Below the pieces are notes generated by a model that made no database searches, had not been told where the DNA came from, and saw only the letters and a program-made list of their open reading frames with translations. This document shows positions 9,805 to 22,465 of a stretch of 64,000 bases of DNA, one piece after another. The DNA is taken from positions 5,639,357 to 5,703,356 of the forward strand of contig NC_089863.1 in assembly GCF_036373705.1 (NCBI RefSeq), read 5' to 3'. The DNA comes from Amia ocellicauda (Eukaryota; Chordata; Actinopteri; Amiiformes; Amiidae). How positions within the stretch are numbered: position 1 is the first letter of the stretch; each line of letters begins with the position of its first letter. The position numbers and the translations under genes were made by a program.

Positions 9805-9876
9805 TCCCTGGTGGTCTAATGGTTAGGATTCGGCGCTCTCACCGCCGCGGCCCGGGTTCGATTCCTGGTCAGGGAA
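9805..9876 (+). tRNA. tRNA-Glu(CTC) copy 2, two changes
   Basis: A replaces G15, which the A-box consensus still allows. T replaces C63, giving a G-U pair in the T stem. The anticodon is CTC, the B box GGTTCGATTCC is intact and the acceptor stem is normal. It is probably able to fold and be transcribed. Only TTT follows (gctcttt). Confidence 0.93.
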
Positions 9877-10466
9877 CTCGCTCTTTCCCGCCCCTTCCAT
9901 AAGCGAATGGAAAATCAATAAATCAAAACGAGCACTAATCACGCTAAGTAGACTGCATGTTATCAAATATGTATTTCCTGACTTCCCGTGTAATGAGGGT
10001 GGGAGGTGCTGTATTGTGAGAAGAAGGGCCATGTGCGCTGCTTGCAAAATGCAGGATGCGAAGGTAGCACATTACAAAGGATTGAGGGAGAGAGACGATA
10101 CTGCATTTCATAATACATCTTGAGACAGGTGTTAATTCTCACACTGTCAGAGAGTTGGTGCTGTCTTGGAAATATTACAGTGGTGGGTCCAAGGAGACAC
10201 TTTTGTAAGTCAATCTTATTTGCACGCTTGTATTATTTCATGCTAATTTGTCTTTGAGTGACCATCTAGGGAGGCATGTAAGAAATGCTGGAAATAAACT
10301 CATTCATGAACGGAAAAGATGTTCAGTTAAACTTCCGCAGTTTATTGTTAACCTATTTCTTGCTTTAATTTACTAATGTGATCTTTATAAGTGACATGGG
10401 AATCGAGAATTAGTCAAAGGTATTGAAGAGGTTACTACTGTAATTTGTGAGTTGTTGATTACTATA

Positions 10467-10870
10467 GAGGGAGGGCTGGAAGACTTAAGGGGATCTAAAA
10501 TATACATTCTTTTTTTGTTTTGATTAGAGAAACATTGGTTTGAGCACCAGTTGAGCTTAAAACGTTTGAATTTAGGAGGAGATTAAGGTTAACCATCAAC
10601 GGCTTTAAGGAAATCCCTGGTTTTGTTGTCCGTGAGAGCTGTTTGTATGTGTTCAGTTAGCAGTAAAGTGGCTGATGCAAGACGATCTTTTTGTGCAAAA
10701 GACAAACTGATTTTCAGATTCTGATTCTGAGATTCTAAATAAAAAACTGGCCAGTAAGTATTTTTCCAAATATTTTTTAGAACAGGTACAATGCTGATGG
10801 GTCTGTAGTTCGAAATGTGTTCTTTAATCAGATGGGGGTGATCAAGCCTTTCTTACAAATGGGATGAGTG
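10467..10870 (-). mobile_element. LINE reverse transcriptase relic, unit 2
   Basis: Same extent as in unit 1, 404 bp, without indels. Confidence 0.78.
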
Positions 10871-11597
10871 TTATTTAAGATGCAAAGATTAGTAATGTGA
10901 TGAATAATATTTTATACACATCTGCTGCGTGAAGAATGCTGACCAGCACCAGTCTACTCAAACACTCCAATATCAGCAACAAACTTAGGTTATGTTATGT
11001 TCATTATTATGCAGGAGGTAAACCATCTGGTATTTGAATGAGATGTAATCACTTCCAATAGATAAGACTGTAACCTGTCTATCTGAAGATGCAAAAAGGC
11101 TTCTCCAAACTCACATGTATATTTATCTATAATCTATATTTATGTTTTATGGAATAAACTTGTTACTTCTTCATCGCTGTATCCTGGGATTTACTAAAAC
11201 CACTACAGATATAAAGAGCGATAATAATCTTGAATTCAATAAACATGATCCAGTGATTGTGCAGCTCTTGACTGCAGGTCTCTGCGCATACAGGGTGTTT
11301 AATGAGTCGCTGAATCGGCGCTGCTGTTTAAACCGAGACAGTCGATACCATCCCACACAGAGATCACCAGACCAGCCCACCTGCTCACTGATTGGGTTAG
11401 GAAGAACCGTCACTCAAAACTACTCGACCAATGGAGACCCATGATCCACGCCTCCCTGTAAATCCCACCCTCACGACAAAACAGCGCCAAAACTCGTAAA
11501 CGAAAGAAAAAAAATCGAAAGCAAAGAAACTGGCGACGAAAACAAAAAATGCAGCATCACAAGCAAAGACGAGGGCTGCAGGCCAGTCTTGATAAAG

Positions 11598-12107
11598 TTT
11601 TTTTTTTTTTTGATTTCAATACATTTATTTGTTTTCAATTCTATAAATGTTGCATTCGATTTTTTTATTTTTGATCTCAAAATCAATTTTTTGACTAGAG
11701 GCAGAGGAGGGTCGTGGTTTGGAGGAGGTGCGACGGCGAGGGCTGACTACCGGAGTACTGGCAGGACCAGCACTGAAGGGTGCTGCTATCTCTGAAGCTC
11801 CAAAGTCAGCCAGCTCCTCAACCAGCCGCTCCCTGAAGGCCAACTGTGTGAGATGCGCCAGCCCTTTCACCTTGGTCAGGTGCTGGTGCAGGATGAAGGA
11901 GTTGACGACAGCAGTGTCCACAAAGTGGTAAAAGAGGGTCTTGTACCACTTCATGGTCTTCTGCAGGACATGGCAGTAGCCGACCAGAGCATCGGACAGG
12001 TCGACGCCCCCAATTCCAGCAGTGTAGTCCTTCACGGCACAAGGGATGGGGACATCCTTCCGTATCCAAGCTCCATTCTCCTTCACTCGGCGATTGGCAA
12101 AGTCATA
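11598..12107 (-). pseudogene. piggyBac-like 3' fragment, copy P6 (mosaic, 191-codon frame)
   Basis: The frame 11625-12200 is open for 191 codons because this A-type copy carries the B-type junction (agatatatatac and gtgggcac), which removes the upstream TAA. It returns to A type at gaggagcaatgg and gtggatcac. The long frame is a product of mosaicism and does not show that a gene was preserved. 14-base poly(A). Confidence 0.8.
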
Positions 12108-12688
12108 TAGATATATATACATACATACAGTTAGGTCCATAACTGGGTAGATGAGCAGCGGAGGACACCGTGGGCACACTGGCCTGGTCTGGCTACCCAA
12201 GTAGGGGTACTGATGCAGAGGTTCCTAGGGGCAGCCATGAGGGAGGAGCAATGGCAGGTAGCGGTCCTCAGGCCACTGCAGGAGGAGCTGCTGACGTGGC
12301 ACCAGTGGATCACAAAGACAGTGCAACACCTCCACTAGGGTTTCTACAGGGCCAGTGCCGATGAGATGTGGAAGACTTCTGCCGACTGGCAGATGCAAGA
12401 CGCTGAATCGGCGCTGTTGTTGAAACCGAGACAGTCGATACCATCCCACACAGAGATCACCAGACCAGCCCACCTGCTCACTGATTGGGTTAGGAAGAAC
12501 CGTCACTCAAAACTACTGGACCAATGGAGAGCCGAGATCCACGCCTCCCTGTAAATCCCACCCTCACGACAAAACAGCGCCAAAACTCGTAAACGAAAGA
12601 AAAAAATCAAAAGCAAAGAAACGGGCGACGAAAACAAAATTGCAGCATCGCAAGCAAAGACGGGGGCTGCAGGCCAGTTTTGCTAAAG

Positions 12689-13201
12689 TTTTTTTTTTTT
12701 TTTTTGTTTTCGATACATTTATTTGTTTTCAATTCTATAAATGTTGCATTCGATTTTTTTATTTTTGATCTCAAAATCAATTTTTTGACTGGAGGCAGAG
12801 GAGGGTCGTGGTTTGGAGGAGGTGCGACGGCGAGGGCTGACTACCGGAGTACTGGCAGGACCAGCACTGAAGGGTGCTGCTATCTCTGAAGCTCCAAAGT
12901 CAGCCAGCTCCTCAACCAGCCGCTCCCTGAAGGCCAACTGTGTGAGATGCGCCAGCCCTTTCACCTTGGTCAGGTGCTGGTGCAGGATGAAGGAGTTGAC
13001 GACAGCAGTGTCCACAAAGTGGTAAAAGAGGGTCTTCTACCACTTCATGGTCTTCTGCAGGACATGGCAGTAGCCAAGCAGAGCATCGGACAGGTCGACG
13101 CCCCCAATTCCAGCAGTGTAGTCCTTCACGGCACAAGGGATGGGGACATCCTTCCGTATCCAAGCTCCATTCTCCTTCACTCGGCGATTGGCAAAGTCAT
13201 A
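12689..13201 (-). pseudogene. piggyBac-like 3' fragment, copy P7 (B type, TAG)
   Basis: 17-base poly(A) preceded on + by ttgctaaag in place of ttgataaag, and followed by gttttcgatac. These markers pass to P8 and P9, showing that units 3 and 4 derive from a unit like this one. Confidence 0.8.
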
Positions 13202-14830
13202 TAGATATATATACATACATACAGTTAGGTCCATAACTGGGTAGATGAGCAGCGGAGGACACCGTGGGCACACTGGCCTGGTCTGGCTACCCAAGTAGGG
13301 GTACTGATGCGGAGGTTCCTAGGGGCAGCCATGGGGGAAGAGCATTGGCAGGTAGCGGTCCTCAGGCCACTGCAGGAGGAGCTGCTGACGTGGCACCAGT
13401 GCATCACAAAGACAGTGCAACACCACCACTAGGGTTTCTACAGGGCCAGTGCCGATGAGATGTGGAAGACTTCTGCCGACTGGCAAGGAATTGAGAGGAA
13501 GGGATTGTGACTGGGTAGCTGAGTTGGCGTGAAGCAGAGAGTGTGTGCCAATGCTATGCGGGAGCGAGCGCCTGTGTGATAGAGAGCAGAATAGAGTGAG
13601 ATAGGGAGTTAAGTGTAATTGTTTGGGCGTGGGTCTCAGCCGATAGGGGCCTTTTAGATTGTGTTTTTTAAGGCCAATAAACCTTCCTGACGTTGCTTTA
13701 TACTTGTTGTCTGCTAAAGGAAAAAGACCCCCGCTTGCTACAATACTTTTGTTTGTTAACTTTCGAACTTTGGATTCACTTGACAATAGTACGTCCACCT
13801 GCTTCCGCAGTCAGTGCACCAGTCACAATCATAGATTTTATAGATTTGCTTTAACCCTGGCCAGTAGGAATTCGACCTGCCCACATCAAACATCTGCGTC
13901 TCTCTGCCCCCGCCCCTCCCCCAAGGCATCGCAGGCTGGCAGGCAGCACAGACACAAGGCTGCGCGCACACAAGAGCAAACCCACAAGCAGTGACCACAT
14001 AGATACAGAATACTTTGTAAAAAATAATCCCAACGCTGGACGGGCCCCTTCGCTGGCTGGGGCCCCGGGACTCGAGCCCTGGTAAGCCCTTGCAATAAGT
14101 AAGCCTGACTACACCTATACTTAAGAATTAAACCGGCTCATCGTTATTGAAAGCGAAGAAAATGTGAACAATCTTCTGTTTTTCACTTCTGACAGATTAC
14201 ATACAAATTTAAATACATTCGCTACATCATGAATGAACCAACTGGCAATATATTGTCTTTGAAATGAACTTTACACCATTCCGCGATACAGCGAATAAAA
14301 AGCCTATCATTGAACTTTTATAACGTATATTTTGAAAACAACCACAGTCATACATACAACCTGCTACTTGAGAAACATAAAAATTCTACTTTTCAGTACA
14401 TCTAAACATTTGAATAAGTCGTGAAGTGAACTTACTTTAAGCGCACTCTTCGGTCTGAAGTCATCTGAGGAGCCTTTTCTCAAAGTGGTCTGAAGGAAGA
14501 GCACTCGAGCGCTTTCAAATAATGAATCTGGGAACATCTGTGACAGTATCAAACACGTGTTTAATGATTTATTATCCATTATTCGAGTTGCATACTGCAA
14601 CTTCGGAGTCCTATACGACAAGGTCAGTGTGGAACCGTGTATGCATGTCGTTATCCATCCAACACAAAACTATAATCGTGACTTTTGATCTTTAAAAAAC
14701 ATTGCTCGTGCCACTTTCCTTATTAATACGTTAATAAATAATCGAAGTCTTGTGGAGCTTACATCAGTTCATAATGACACAATCTGTTCCATATTTTGGA
14801 TCTTTCTATCTCACGAGCGAAGTCACCGCT

Positions 14831-14902
14831 TCCCTGGTGGTCTAGTGGTTAGGATTCGGCGCTCTCACCGCCGCGGCCCGGGTTCGATTCCCGGTCAGGG
14901 AA
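14831..14902 (+). tRNA. tRNA-Glu(CTC) copy 3, consensus (reference)
   Basis: The 72-nt gene has acceptor stem TCCCTGG/TCAGGGA (one G-U pair), D arm GTCT-AGTGGTTA-GGAT, anticodon stem CGGCG/CGCCG with loop CTCTCAC (anticodon CTC, decoding GAG), variable CGGC, T arm CCGGG-TTCGATT-CCCGG and discriminator A. CCA is not encoded, as usual in eukaryotes. The A box (TGGTCTAGTGG) and B box (GGTTCGATTCC) for TFIIIC are intact, and there is no intron. The sequence agrees with vertebrate tRNA-Glu-CTC from memory. The gene supplies Glu-tRNA for translation and is transcribed by Pol III. Just downstream only TTT is present (ttgctctttccc). Confidence 0.98.
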
Positions 14903-15490
14903 CTTGCTCTTTCCCGCCCCTTCCATAAGCGAATGGAAAATCAATAAATCAAATCTATTCACGCTAAGTAGAGTGCATGTTATCAAATATGTATTTCCTG
15001 ACTTCCCGTTTCAATCCTTGTAATGAGGGTGGGAGGTGCTGTATTGTGAGAAGAAGGGCCATGTGCGCTGCTTGCAAAATGCAGGATGCGAAGGTAGCAC
15101 ATTACAAAGGATTGAGGGAGAGAGACGATACTGCATTTCATAATACATCTTGATTACACACTGTCAGAGAGTTGGTGCTGTCTTGGAAATATTACAGTGG
15201 TGGGTCCAAGGAGACACTTTTGTAAGTCAATCTTATTTGCACGCTTGTATTATTTCCTGACGGCTGCTAATTTGTCTTTGAGTGACCATCTAGGGAGGCA
15301 TGTAAGAAATGCTGGAAATAAACTCATTCATGAACGGAAAAGACGTTCAGTTAAACTTCCGCAGTTTATTGTTAACCTATTTCTTGCTTTAATTTACTAA
15401 TGTGATCTTTATAAGTGACATGGGAATCGAGAATTAGTCAAAGGTATTGAAGAGGTTACTACTGTAATTTGTGAGTTGTTGATTACTATA

Positions 15491-15685
15491 GAGGGAGGGC
15501 TGGAAGACTTAAGGGGATGTAAAATATACATTCTTTTTTTGTTTTGATTAGAGAAACATTGGTTTGAGCACCAGTTGAGCTTAAAACGTTTGAATTTAGG
15601 AGGAGATTAAGGTTAACCATCAACGGCTTTAAGGAAATCCCTGGTTTTGTTGTCCGTGAGAGCTGTTTGTATGTGTTCAGTTAGC
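15491..15685 (-). mobile_element. LINE relic, truncated by deletion, unit 3
   Basis: Only the 195 bp nearest the tRNA remain (DFLKAVDG and the shifted segment after it). The NYRPIS part was lost in the junction at 15685. Confidence 0.7.
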
Positions 15686-15795
15686 GCCAAAACTCGTAAA
15701 CGAAAGAAAAAAATCAAAAGCAAAGAAACGGGCGACGAAAACAAAATTGCAGCATCGCAAGCAAAGACGGGGGCTGCAGGCCAGTTTTGCTAAAG

Positions 15796-16308
15796 TTTTT
15801 TTTTTTTTTTTTGTTTTCGATACATTTATTTGTTTTCAATTCTATAAATGTTGCATTCGATTTTTTTATTTTTGATCTCAAAATCAATTTTTTGACTAGA
15901 GGCAGAGGAGGGTCGTGGTTTGGAGGAGGTGCGACGGTGAGGGCTGACTACCGGAGTACTGGCAGGACCAGCACTGAAGGGTGCTGCTATCTCTGAAGCT
16001 CCAAAGTCAGCCAGCTCCTCAACCAGCCGCTCCCTGAAGGCCAACTGTGTGAGATGCGCCAGCCCTTTCACCTTGGTCAGGTGCTGGTGCAGGATGAAGG
16101 AGTTGACGACAGCAGTGTCCACAAAGTGGTAAAAGAGGGTCTTCTACCACTTCATGGTCTTCTGCAGGACATGGCAGTAGCCAAGCAGAGCATCGGACAG
16201 GTCGACGCCCCCAATTCCAGCAGTGTAGTCCTTCACGGCACAAGGGATGGGGACATCCTTCCGTATCCAAGCTCCATTCTCCTTCACTCGGCGATTGGCA
16301 AAGTCATA
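15796..16308 (-). pseudogene. piggyBac-like 3' fragment, copy P8 (B type, TAG)
   Basis: 17-base poly(A). The copy has gcgacggtgag at 15931-15941 where the others have gcgacggcgag, so its tail reads SPHRR. Split frame 16144-16401 and 15826-16122. Confidence 0.8.
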
Positions 16309-17937
16309 TAGATATATATACATACATACAGTTAGGTCCATAACTGGGTAGATGAGCAGCGGAGGACACCGTGGGCACACTGGCCTGGTCTGGCTACCCA
16401 AGTAGGGGTACTGATGCGGAGGTTCCTAGGGGCAGCCATGGGGGAAGAGCATTGGCAGGTAGCGGTCCTCAGGCCACTGCAGGAGGAGCTGCTGACGTGG
16501 CACCAGTGCATCACAAAGACAGTGCAACACCACCACTAGGGTTTCTACAGGGCCAGTGCCGATGAGATGTGGAAGACTTCTGCCGACTGGCAAGGAATTG
16601 AGAGGAAGGGATTGTGACTGGGTAGCTGAGTTGGCGTGAAGCAGAGAGTGTGTGCCAATGCTATGCGGGAGCGAGCGCCTGTGTGATAGAGAGCAGAATA
16701 GAGTGAGATAGGGAGTTAAGTGTAATTGTTTGGGCGTGGGTCTCAGCCGATAGGGGCCTTTTAGATTGTGTTTTTTAAGGCCAATAAACCTTCCTGACGT
16801 TGCTTTATACTTGTTGTCTGCTAAAGGAAAAAGACCCCCGCTTGCTACAATACTTTTGTTTGTTAACTTTCGAACTTTGGATTCACTTGACAATAGTACG
16901 TCCACCTGCTTCCGCAGTCAGTGCACCAGTCACAATCATAGATTTTATAGATTTGCTTTAACCCTGGCCAGTAGGAATTCGACCTGCCCACATCAAACAT
17001 CTGCGTCTCTCTGCCCCCGCCCCTCCCCCAAGGCATCGCAGGCTGGCAGGCAGCACAGACACAAGGCTGCGCGCACACAAGAGCAAACCCACAAGCAGTG
17101 ACCACATAGATACAGAATACTTTGTAAAAAATAATCCCAACGCTGGACGGGCCCCTTCGCTGGCTGGGGCCCCGGGACTCGAGCCCTGGTAAGCCCTTGC
17201 AATAAGTAAGCCTGACTACACCTATACTTAAGAATTAAACCGGCTCATCGTTATTGAAAGCGAAGAAAATGTGAACAATCTTCTGTTTTTCACTTCTGAC
17301 AGATTACATACAAATTTAAATACATTCGCTACATCATGAATGAACCAACTGGCAATATATTGTCTTTGAAATGAACTTTACACCATTCCGCGATACAGCG
17401 AATAAAAAGCCTATCATTGAACTTTTATAACGTATATTTTGAAAACAACCACAGTCATACATACAACCTGCTACTTGAGAAACATAAAAATTCTACTTTT
17501 CAGTACATCTAAACATTTGAATAAGTCGTGAAGTGAACTTACTTTAAGCGCACTCTTCGGTCTGAAGTCATCTGAGGAGCCTTTTCTCAAAGTGGTCTGA
17601 AGGAAGAGCACTCGAGCGCTTTCAAATAATGAATCTGGGAACATCTGTGACAGTATCAAACACGTGTTTAATGATTTATTATCCATTATTCGAGTTGCAT
17701 ACTGCAACTTTGGAGTCCTATACGACAAGGTCAGTGTGGAACCGTGTATGCATGTCGTTATCCATCCAACACAAAACTATAATCGTGACTTTTGATCTTT
17801 AAAAAACATTGCTCGTGCCACTTTCCTTATTAATACGTTAATAAATAATCGAAGTCTTGTGGAGCTTACATCAGTTCATAATGACACAATCTGTTCCATA
17901 TTTTGGATCTTTCTATCTCACGAGCGAAGTCACCGCT

Positions 17938-18009
17938 TCCCTGGTGGTCTAGTGGTTAGGATTCGGCGCTCTCACCGCCGCGGCCCGGGTTCGATTCCCG
18001 GTCAGGGAA
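17938..18009 (+). tRNA. tRNA-Glu(CTC) copy 4, consensus
   Basis: Identical to copy 3 over all 72 nt. The following bases are ctcgctcttt (TTT only). Confidence 0.98.
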
Positions 18010-18597
18010 CTCGCTCTTTCCCGCCCCTTCCATAAGCGAATGGAAAATCAATAAATCAAATCTATTCACGCTAAGTAGAGTGCATGTTATCAAATATGTA
18101 TTTCCTGACTTCCCGTTTCAATCCTTGTAATGAGGGTGGGAGGTGCTGTATTGTGAGAAGAAGGGCCATGTGCGCTGCTTGCAAAATGCAGGATGCGAAG
18201 GTAGCACATTACAAAGGATTGAGGGAGAGAGACGATACTGCATTTCATAATACATCTTGATTACACACTGTCAGAGAGTTGGTGCTGTCTTGGAAATATT
18301 ACAGTGGTGGGTCCAAGGAGACACTTTTGTAAGTCAATCTTATTTGCACGCTTGTATTATTTCCTGACGGCTGCTAATTTGTCTTTGAGTGACCATCTAG
18401 GGAGGCATGTAAGAAATGCTGGAAATAAACTCATTCATGAACGGAAAAGATGTTCAGTTAAACTTCCGCAGTTTATTGTTAACCTATTTCTTGCTTTAAT
18501 TTACTAATGTGATCTTTATAAGTGACATGGGAATCGAGAATTAGTCAAAGGTATTGAAGAGGTTACTACTGTAATTTGTGAGTTGTTGATTACTATA

Positions 18598-18792
18598 GAG
18601 GGAGGGCTGGAAGACTTAAGGGGATGTAAAATATACATTCTTTTTTTGTTTTGATTAGAGAAACATTGGTTTGAGCACCAGTTGAGCTTAAAACGTTTGA
18701 ATTTAGGAGGAGATTAAGGTTAACCATCAACGGCTTTAAGGAAATCCCTGGTTTTGTTGTCCGTGAGAGCTGTTTGTATGTGTTCAGTTAGC
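18598..18792 (-). mobile_element. LINE relic, truncated by deletion, unit 4
   Basis: Same 195-bp remainder and junction as in unit 3. Confidence 0.7.
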
Positions 18793-18902
18793 GCCAAAAC
18801 TCGTAAACGAAAGAAAAAAATCAAAAGCAAAGAAACAGGCGACGAAAACAAAATTGCAGCATCGCAAGCAAAGACGGGGGCTGCAGGCCAGTTTTGCTAA
18901 AG

Positions 18903-19415
18903 TTTTTTTTTTTTTTTTTGTTTTCGATACATTTATTTGTTTTCAATTCTATAAATGTTGCATTCGATTTTTTTATTTTTGATCTCAAAATCAATTTTTT
19001 GACTGGAGGCAGAGGAGGGTCGTGGTTTGGAGGAGGTGCGACGGCGAGGGCTGACTACCGGAGTACTGGCAGGACCAGCACTGAAGGGTGCTGCTATCTC
19101 TGAAGCTCCAAAGTCAGCCAGCTCCTCAACCAGCCGCTCCCTGAAGGCCAACTGTGTGAGATGCGCCAGCCCTTTCACCTTGGTCAGGTGCTGGTGCAGG
19201 ATGAAGGAGTTGACGACAGCAGTGTCCACAAAGTGGTAAAAGAGGGTCTTCTACCACTTCATGGTCTTCTGCAGGACATGGCAGTAGCCAAGCAGAGCAT
19301 CGGACAGGTCGACGCCCCCAATTCCAGCAGTGTAGTCCTTCACGGCACAAGGGATGGGGACATCCTTCCGTATCCAAGCTCCATTCTCCTTCACTCGGCG
19401 ATTGGCAAAGTCATA
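18903..19415 (-). pseudogene. piggyBac-like 3' fragment, copy P9 (B type, TAG)
   Basis: 17-base poly(A); split frame 19251-19508 and 18933-19229. It has gactggaggcag where most copies have gactagaggcag, shared with P7. Confidence 0.8.
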
Positions 19416-21044
19416 TAGATATATATACATACATACAGTTAGGTCCATAACTGGGTAGATGAGCAGCGGAGGACACCGTGGGCACACTGGCCTGGTCTGG
19501 CTACCCAAGTAGGGGTACTGATGCGGAGGTTCCTAGGGGCAGCCATGGGGGAAGAGCATTGGCAGGTAGCGGTCCTCAGGCCACTGCAGGAGGAGCTGCT
19601 GACGTGGCACCAGTGCATCACAAAGACAGTGCAACACCACCACTAGGGTTTCTACAGGGCCAGTGCCGATGAGATGTGGAAGACTTCTGCCGACTGGCAA
19701 GGAATTGAGAGGAAGGGATTGTGACTGGGTAGCTGAGTTGGCGTGAAGCAGAGAGTGTGTGCCAATGCTATGCGGGAGCGAGCGCCTGTGTGATAGAGAG
19801 CAGAATAGAGTGAGATAGGGAGTTAAGTGTAATTGTTTGGGCGTGGGTCTCAGCCGATAGGGGCCTTTTAGATTGTGTTTTTTAAGGCCAATAAACCTTC
19901 CTGACGTTGCTTTATACTTGTTGTCTGCTAAAGGAAAAAGACCCCCGCTTGCTACAATACTTTTGTTTGTTAACTTTCGAACTTTGGATTCACTTGACAA
20001 TAGTACGTCCACCTGCTTCCGCAGTCAGTGCACCAGTCACAATCATAGATTTTATAGATTTGCTTTAACCCTGGCCAGTAGGAATTCGACCTGCCCACAT
20101 CAAACATCTGCGTCTCTCTGCCCCCGCCCCTCCCCCAAGGCATCGCAGGCTGGCAGGCAGCACAGACACAAGGCTGCGCGCACACAAGAGCAAACCCACA
20201 AGCAGTGACCACATAGATACAGAATACTTTGTAAAAAATAATCCCAACGCTGGACGGGCCCCTTCGCTGGCTGGGGCCCCGGGACTCGAGCCCTGGTAAG
20301 CCCTTGCAATAAGTAAGCCTGACTACACCTATACTTAAGAATTAAACCGGCTCATCGTTATTGAAAGCGAAGAAAATGTGAACAATCTTCTGTTTTTCAC
20401 TTCTGACAGATTACATACAAATTTAAATACATTCGCTACATCATGAATGAACCAACTGGCAATATATTGTCTTTGAAATGAACTTTACACCATTCCGCGA
20501 TACAGCGAATAAAAAGCCTATCATTGAACTTTTATAACGTATATTTTGAAAACAACCACAGTCATACATACAACCTGCTACTTGAGAAACATAAAAATTC
20601 TACTTTTCAGTACATCTAAACATTTGAATAAGTCGTGAAGTGAACTTACTTTAAGCGCACTCTTCGGTCTGAAGTCATCTGAGGAGCCTTTTCTCAAAGT
20701 GGTCTGAAGGAAGAGCACTCGAGCGCTTTCAAATAATGAATCTGGGAACATCTGTGACAGTATCAAACACGTGTTTAATGATTTATTATCCATTATTCGA
20801 GTTGCATACTGCAACTTCGGAGTCCTATACGACAAGGTCAGTGTGGAACCGTGTATGCATGTCGTTATCCATCCAACACAAAACTATAATCGTGACTTTT
20901 GATCTTTAAAAAACATTGCTCGTGCCACTTTCCTTATTAATACGTTAATAAATAATCGAAGTCTTGTGGAGCTTACATCAGTTCATAATGACACAATCTG
21001 TTCCATATTTTGGATCTTTCTATCTCACGAGCAAAGTCACCGCT

Positions 21045-21116
21045 TCCCTGGTGGTCTAGTGGTTAGGATTCGGCGCTCTCACCGCCGCGGCCCGGGTTCG
21101 ATTCCCGGTCAGGGAA
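21045..21116 (+). tRNA. tRNA-Glu(CTC) copy 5, consensus
   Basis: Matches the reference over all 72 nt. TTT only downstream (cttgctcttt). Confidence 0.98.
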
Positions 21117-21704
21117 CTTGCTCTTTCCCGCCCCTTCCATAAGCGAATGGAAAATCAATAAATCAAATCTATTCACGCTAAGTAGAGTGCATGTTATCAA
21201 ATATGTATATCCTGACTTCCCGTTTCAATCCTTGTAATGAGGGTGGGAGGTGCTGTATTGTGAGAAGAAGGGCCATGTGCGCTGCTTGCAAAATGCAGGA
21301 TGCGAAGGTAGCACATTACAAAGGATTGAGGGAGAGAGACGATACTGCATTTCATAATACATCTTGATTACACACTGTCAGAGAGTTGGTGCTGTCTTGG
21401 AAATATTACAGTGGTGGGTCCAAGGAGACACTTTTGTAAGTCAATCTTATTTGCACGCTTGTATTATTTCCTGACGGCTGCTAATTTGTCTTTGAGTGAC
21501 CATCTAGGGAGGCATGTAAGAAATGCTGGAAATAAACTCATTCATGAACGGAAAAGATGTTCAGTTAAACTTCCGCAGTTTATTGTTAACCTATTTCTTG
21601 CTTTAATTTACTAATGTGATCTTTATAAGTGACATGGGAATCGAGAATTAGTCAAAGGTATTGAAGAGGTTACTACTGTAATTTGTGAGTTGTTGATTAC
21701 TATA

Positions 21705-22108
21705 GAGGGAGGGCTGGAAGACTTAAGGGGATGTAAAATATACATTCTTTTTTTGTTTTGATTAGAGAAACATTGGTTTGAGCACCAGTTGAGCTTAAAA
21801 CGTTTGAATTTAGGAGGAGATTAAGGTTAACCATCAACGGCTTTAAGGAAATCCCTGGTTTTGTTGTCCGTGAGAGCTGTTTGTATGTGTTCAGTTAGCA
21901 GTAAAGTGGCTGATGCAAGACGATCTTTTTGTGCAAAAGACAAACTGATTTTCAGATTCTGATTCTGAGATTCTAAATAAAAAACTGGCCAGTAAGTATT
22001 TTTCCAAATATTTTTTAGAACAGGTACAATGCTGATGGGTCTGTAGTTCGAAATGTGTTCTTTAATCAGATGGGGGTGATCAAGCCTTTCTTACAAATGG
22101 GATGAGTG
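21705..22108 (-). mobile_element. LINE reverse transcriptase relic, unit 5
   Basis: Complete 404-bp version, so the unit 5 cassette did not inherit deletion form 1 although its tRNA-side spacer matches units 3 and 4. Confidence 0.78.
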
Positions 22109-22465
22109 TTATTTAAGATGCAAAGATTAGTAATGTGATGAATAATATTTTATACACATCTGCTGCGTGAAGAATGCTGACCAGCACCAGTCTACTCAAA
22201 CACTCCAATATCAGCAACAAACTTAGGTTATGTTATGTTCATTATTATGCAGGAGGTAAACCATCTGGTATTTGAATGAGATGTAATCACTTCCAATAGA
22301 TAAGACAGTAACCTGTCTATCTGAAGATGCAAAAAGGCTTCTCCAAACTCACATGTATATTTATCTATAATCTATATTTATGTTTTATGGAATAAACTTG
22401 TTACTTCTTCATCGCTGTATCCTGGGATTTACTAAAACCACAACAGATATAAAGAACGATAATAA

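Larger units (their letters stand above)
8461..13486 (+). repeat. Cassette unit 2 (5026 bp)
   Basis: Full-length form with P modules at 11310-12400 and 12401-13484. The downstream spacer lacks tttcaatcct after cccg (a 10-bp loss found only here) and lacks acggctg in the ttcatgctaat region. Block A reads caatgctctgcggg where the other blocks have caatgctatgcggg. Confidence 0.96.
13487..16593 (+). repeat. Cassette unit 3 (3107 bp, deletion form 1)
   Basis: Block A, tRNA and spacer are complete. Inside the LINE relic, cagttagc (15685) joins directly to gccaaaactcg of a B-type P module, removing about 1.92 kb: half of the LINE relic, the next spacer, the first P module and the left flank of the second. 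The shared triplet agc lies at the junction. The spacer has the short form cttgattacacactg. Confidence 0.95.
16594..19700 (+). repeat. Cassette unit 4 (3107 bp, deletion form 1)
   Basis: Same length and same deletion junction (18792) as unit 3. It differs from it only at scattered single bases (for example aacagg for aacggg, and tttggagtcc for ttcggagtcc), so the two are sister copies made after the deletion. Confidence 0.95.

Noticed and set aside
11625-12200. 191-codon minus-strand frame (also at 27311-27886, 32340-32915, 46841-47416, 59173-59748) as a live transposase-derived gene
   Set aside because: The first 38 or so codons come from flank and a TA/CA repeat. Two of three catalytic Asp are missing, there is no ATG in the transposase part near its start, and sister copies are interrupted by TAG.
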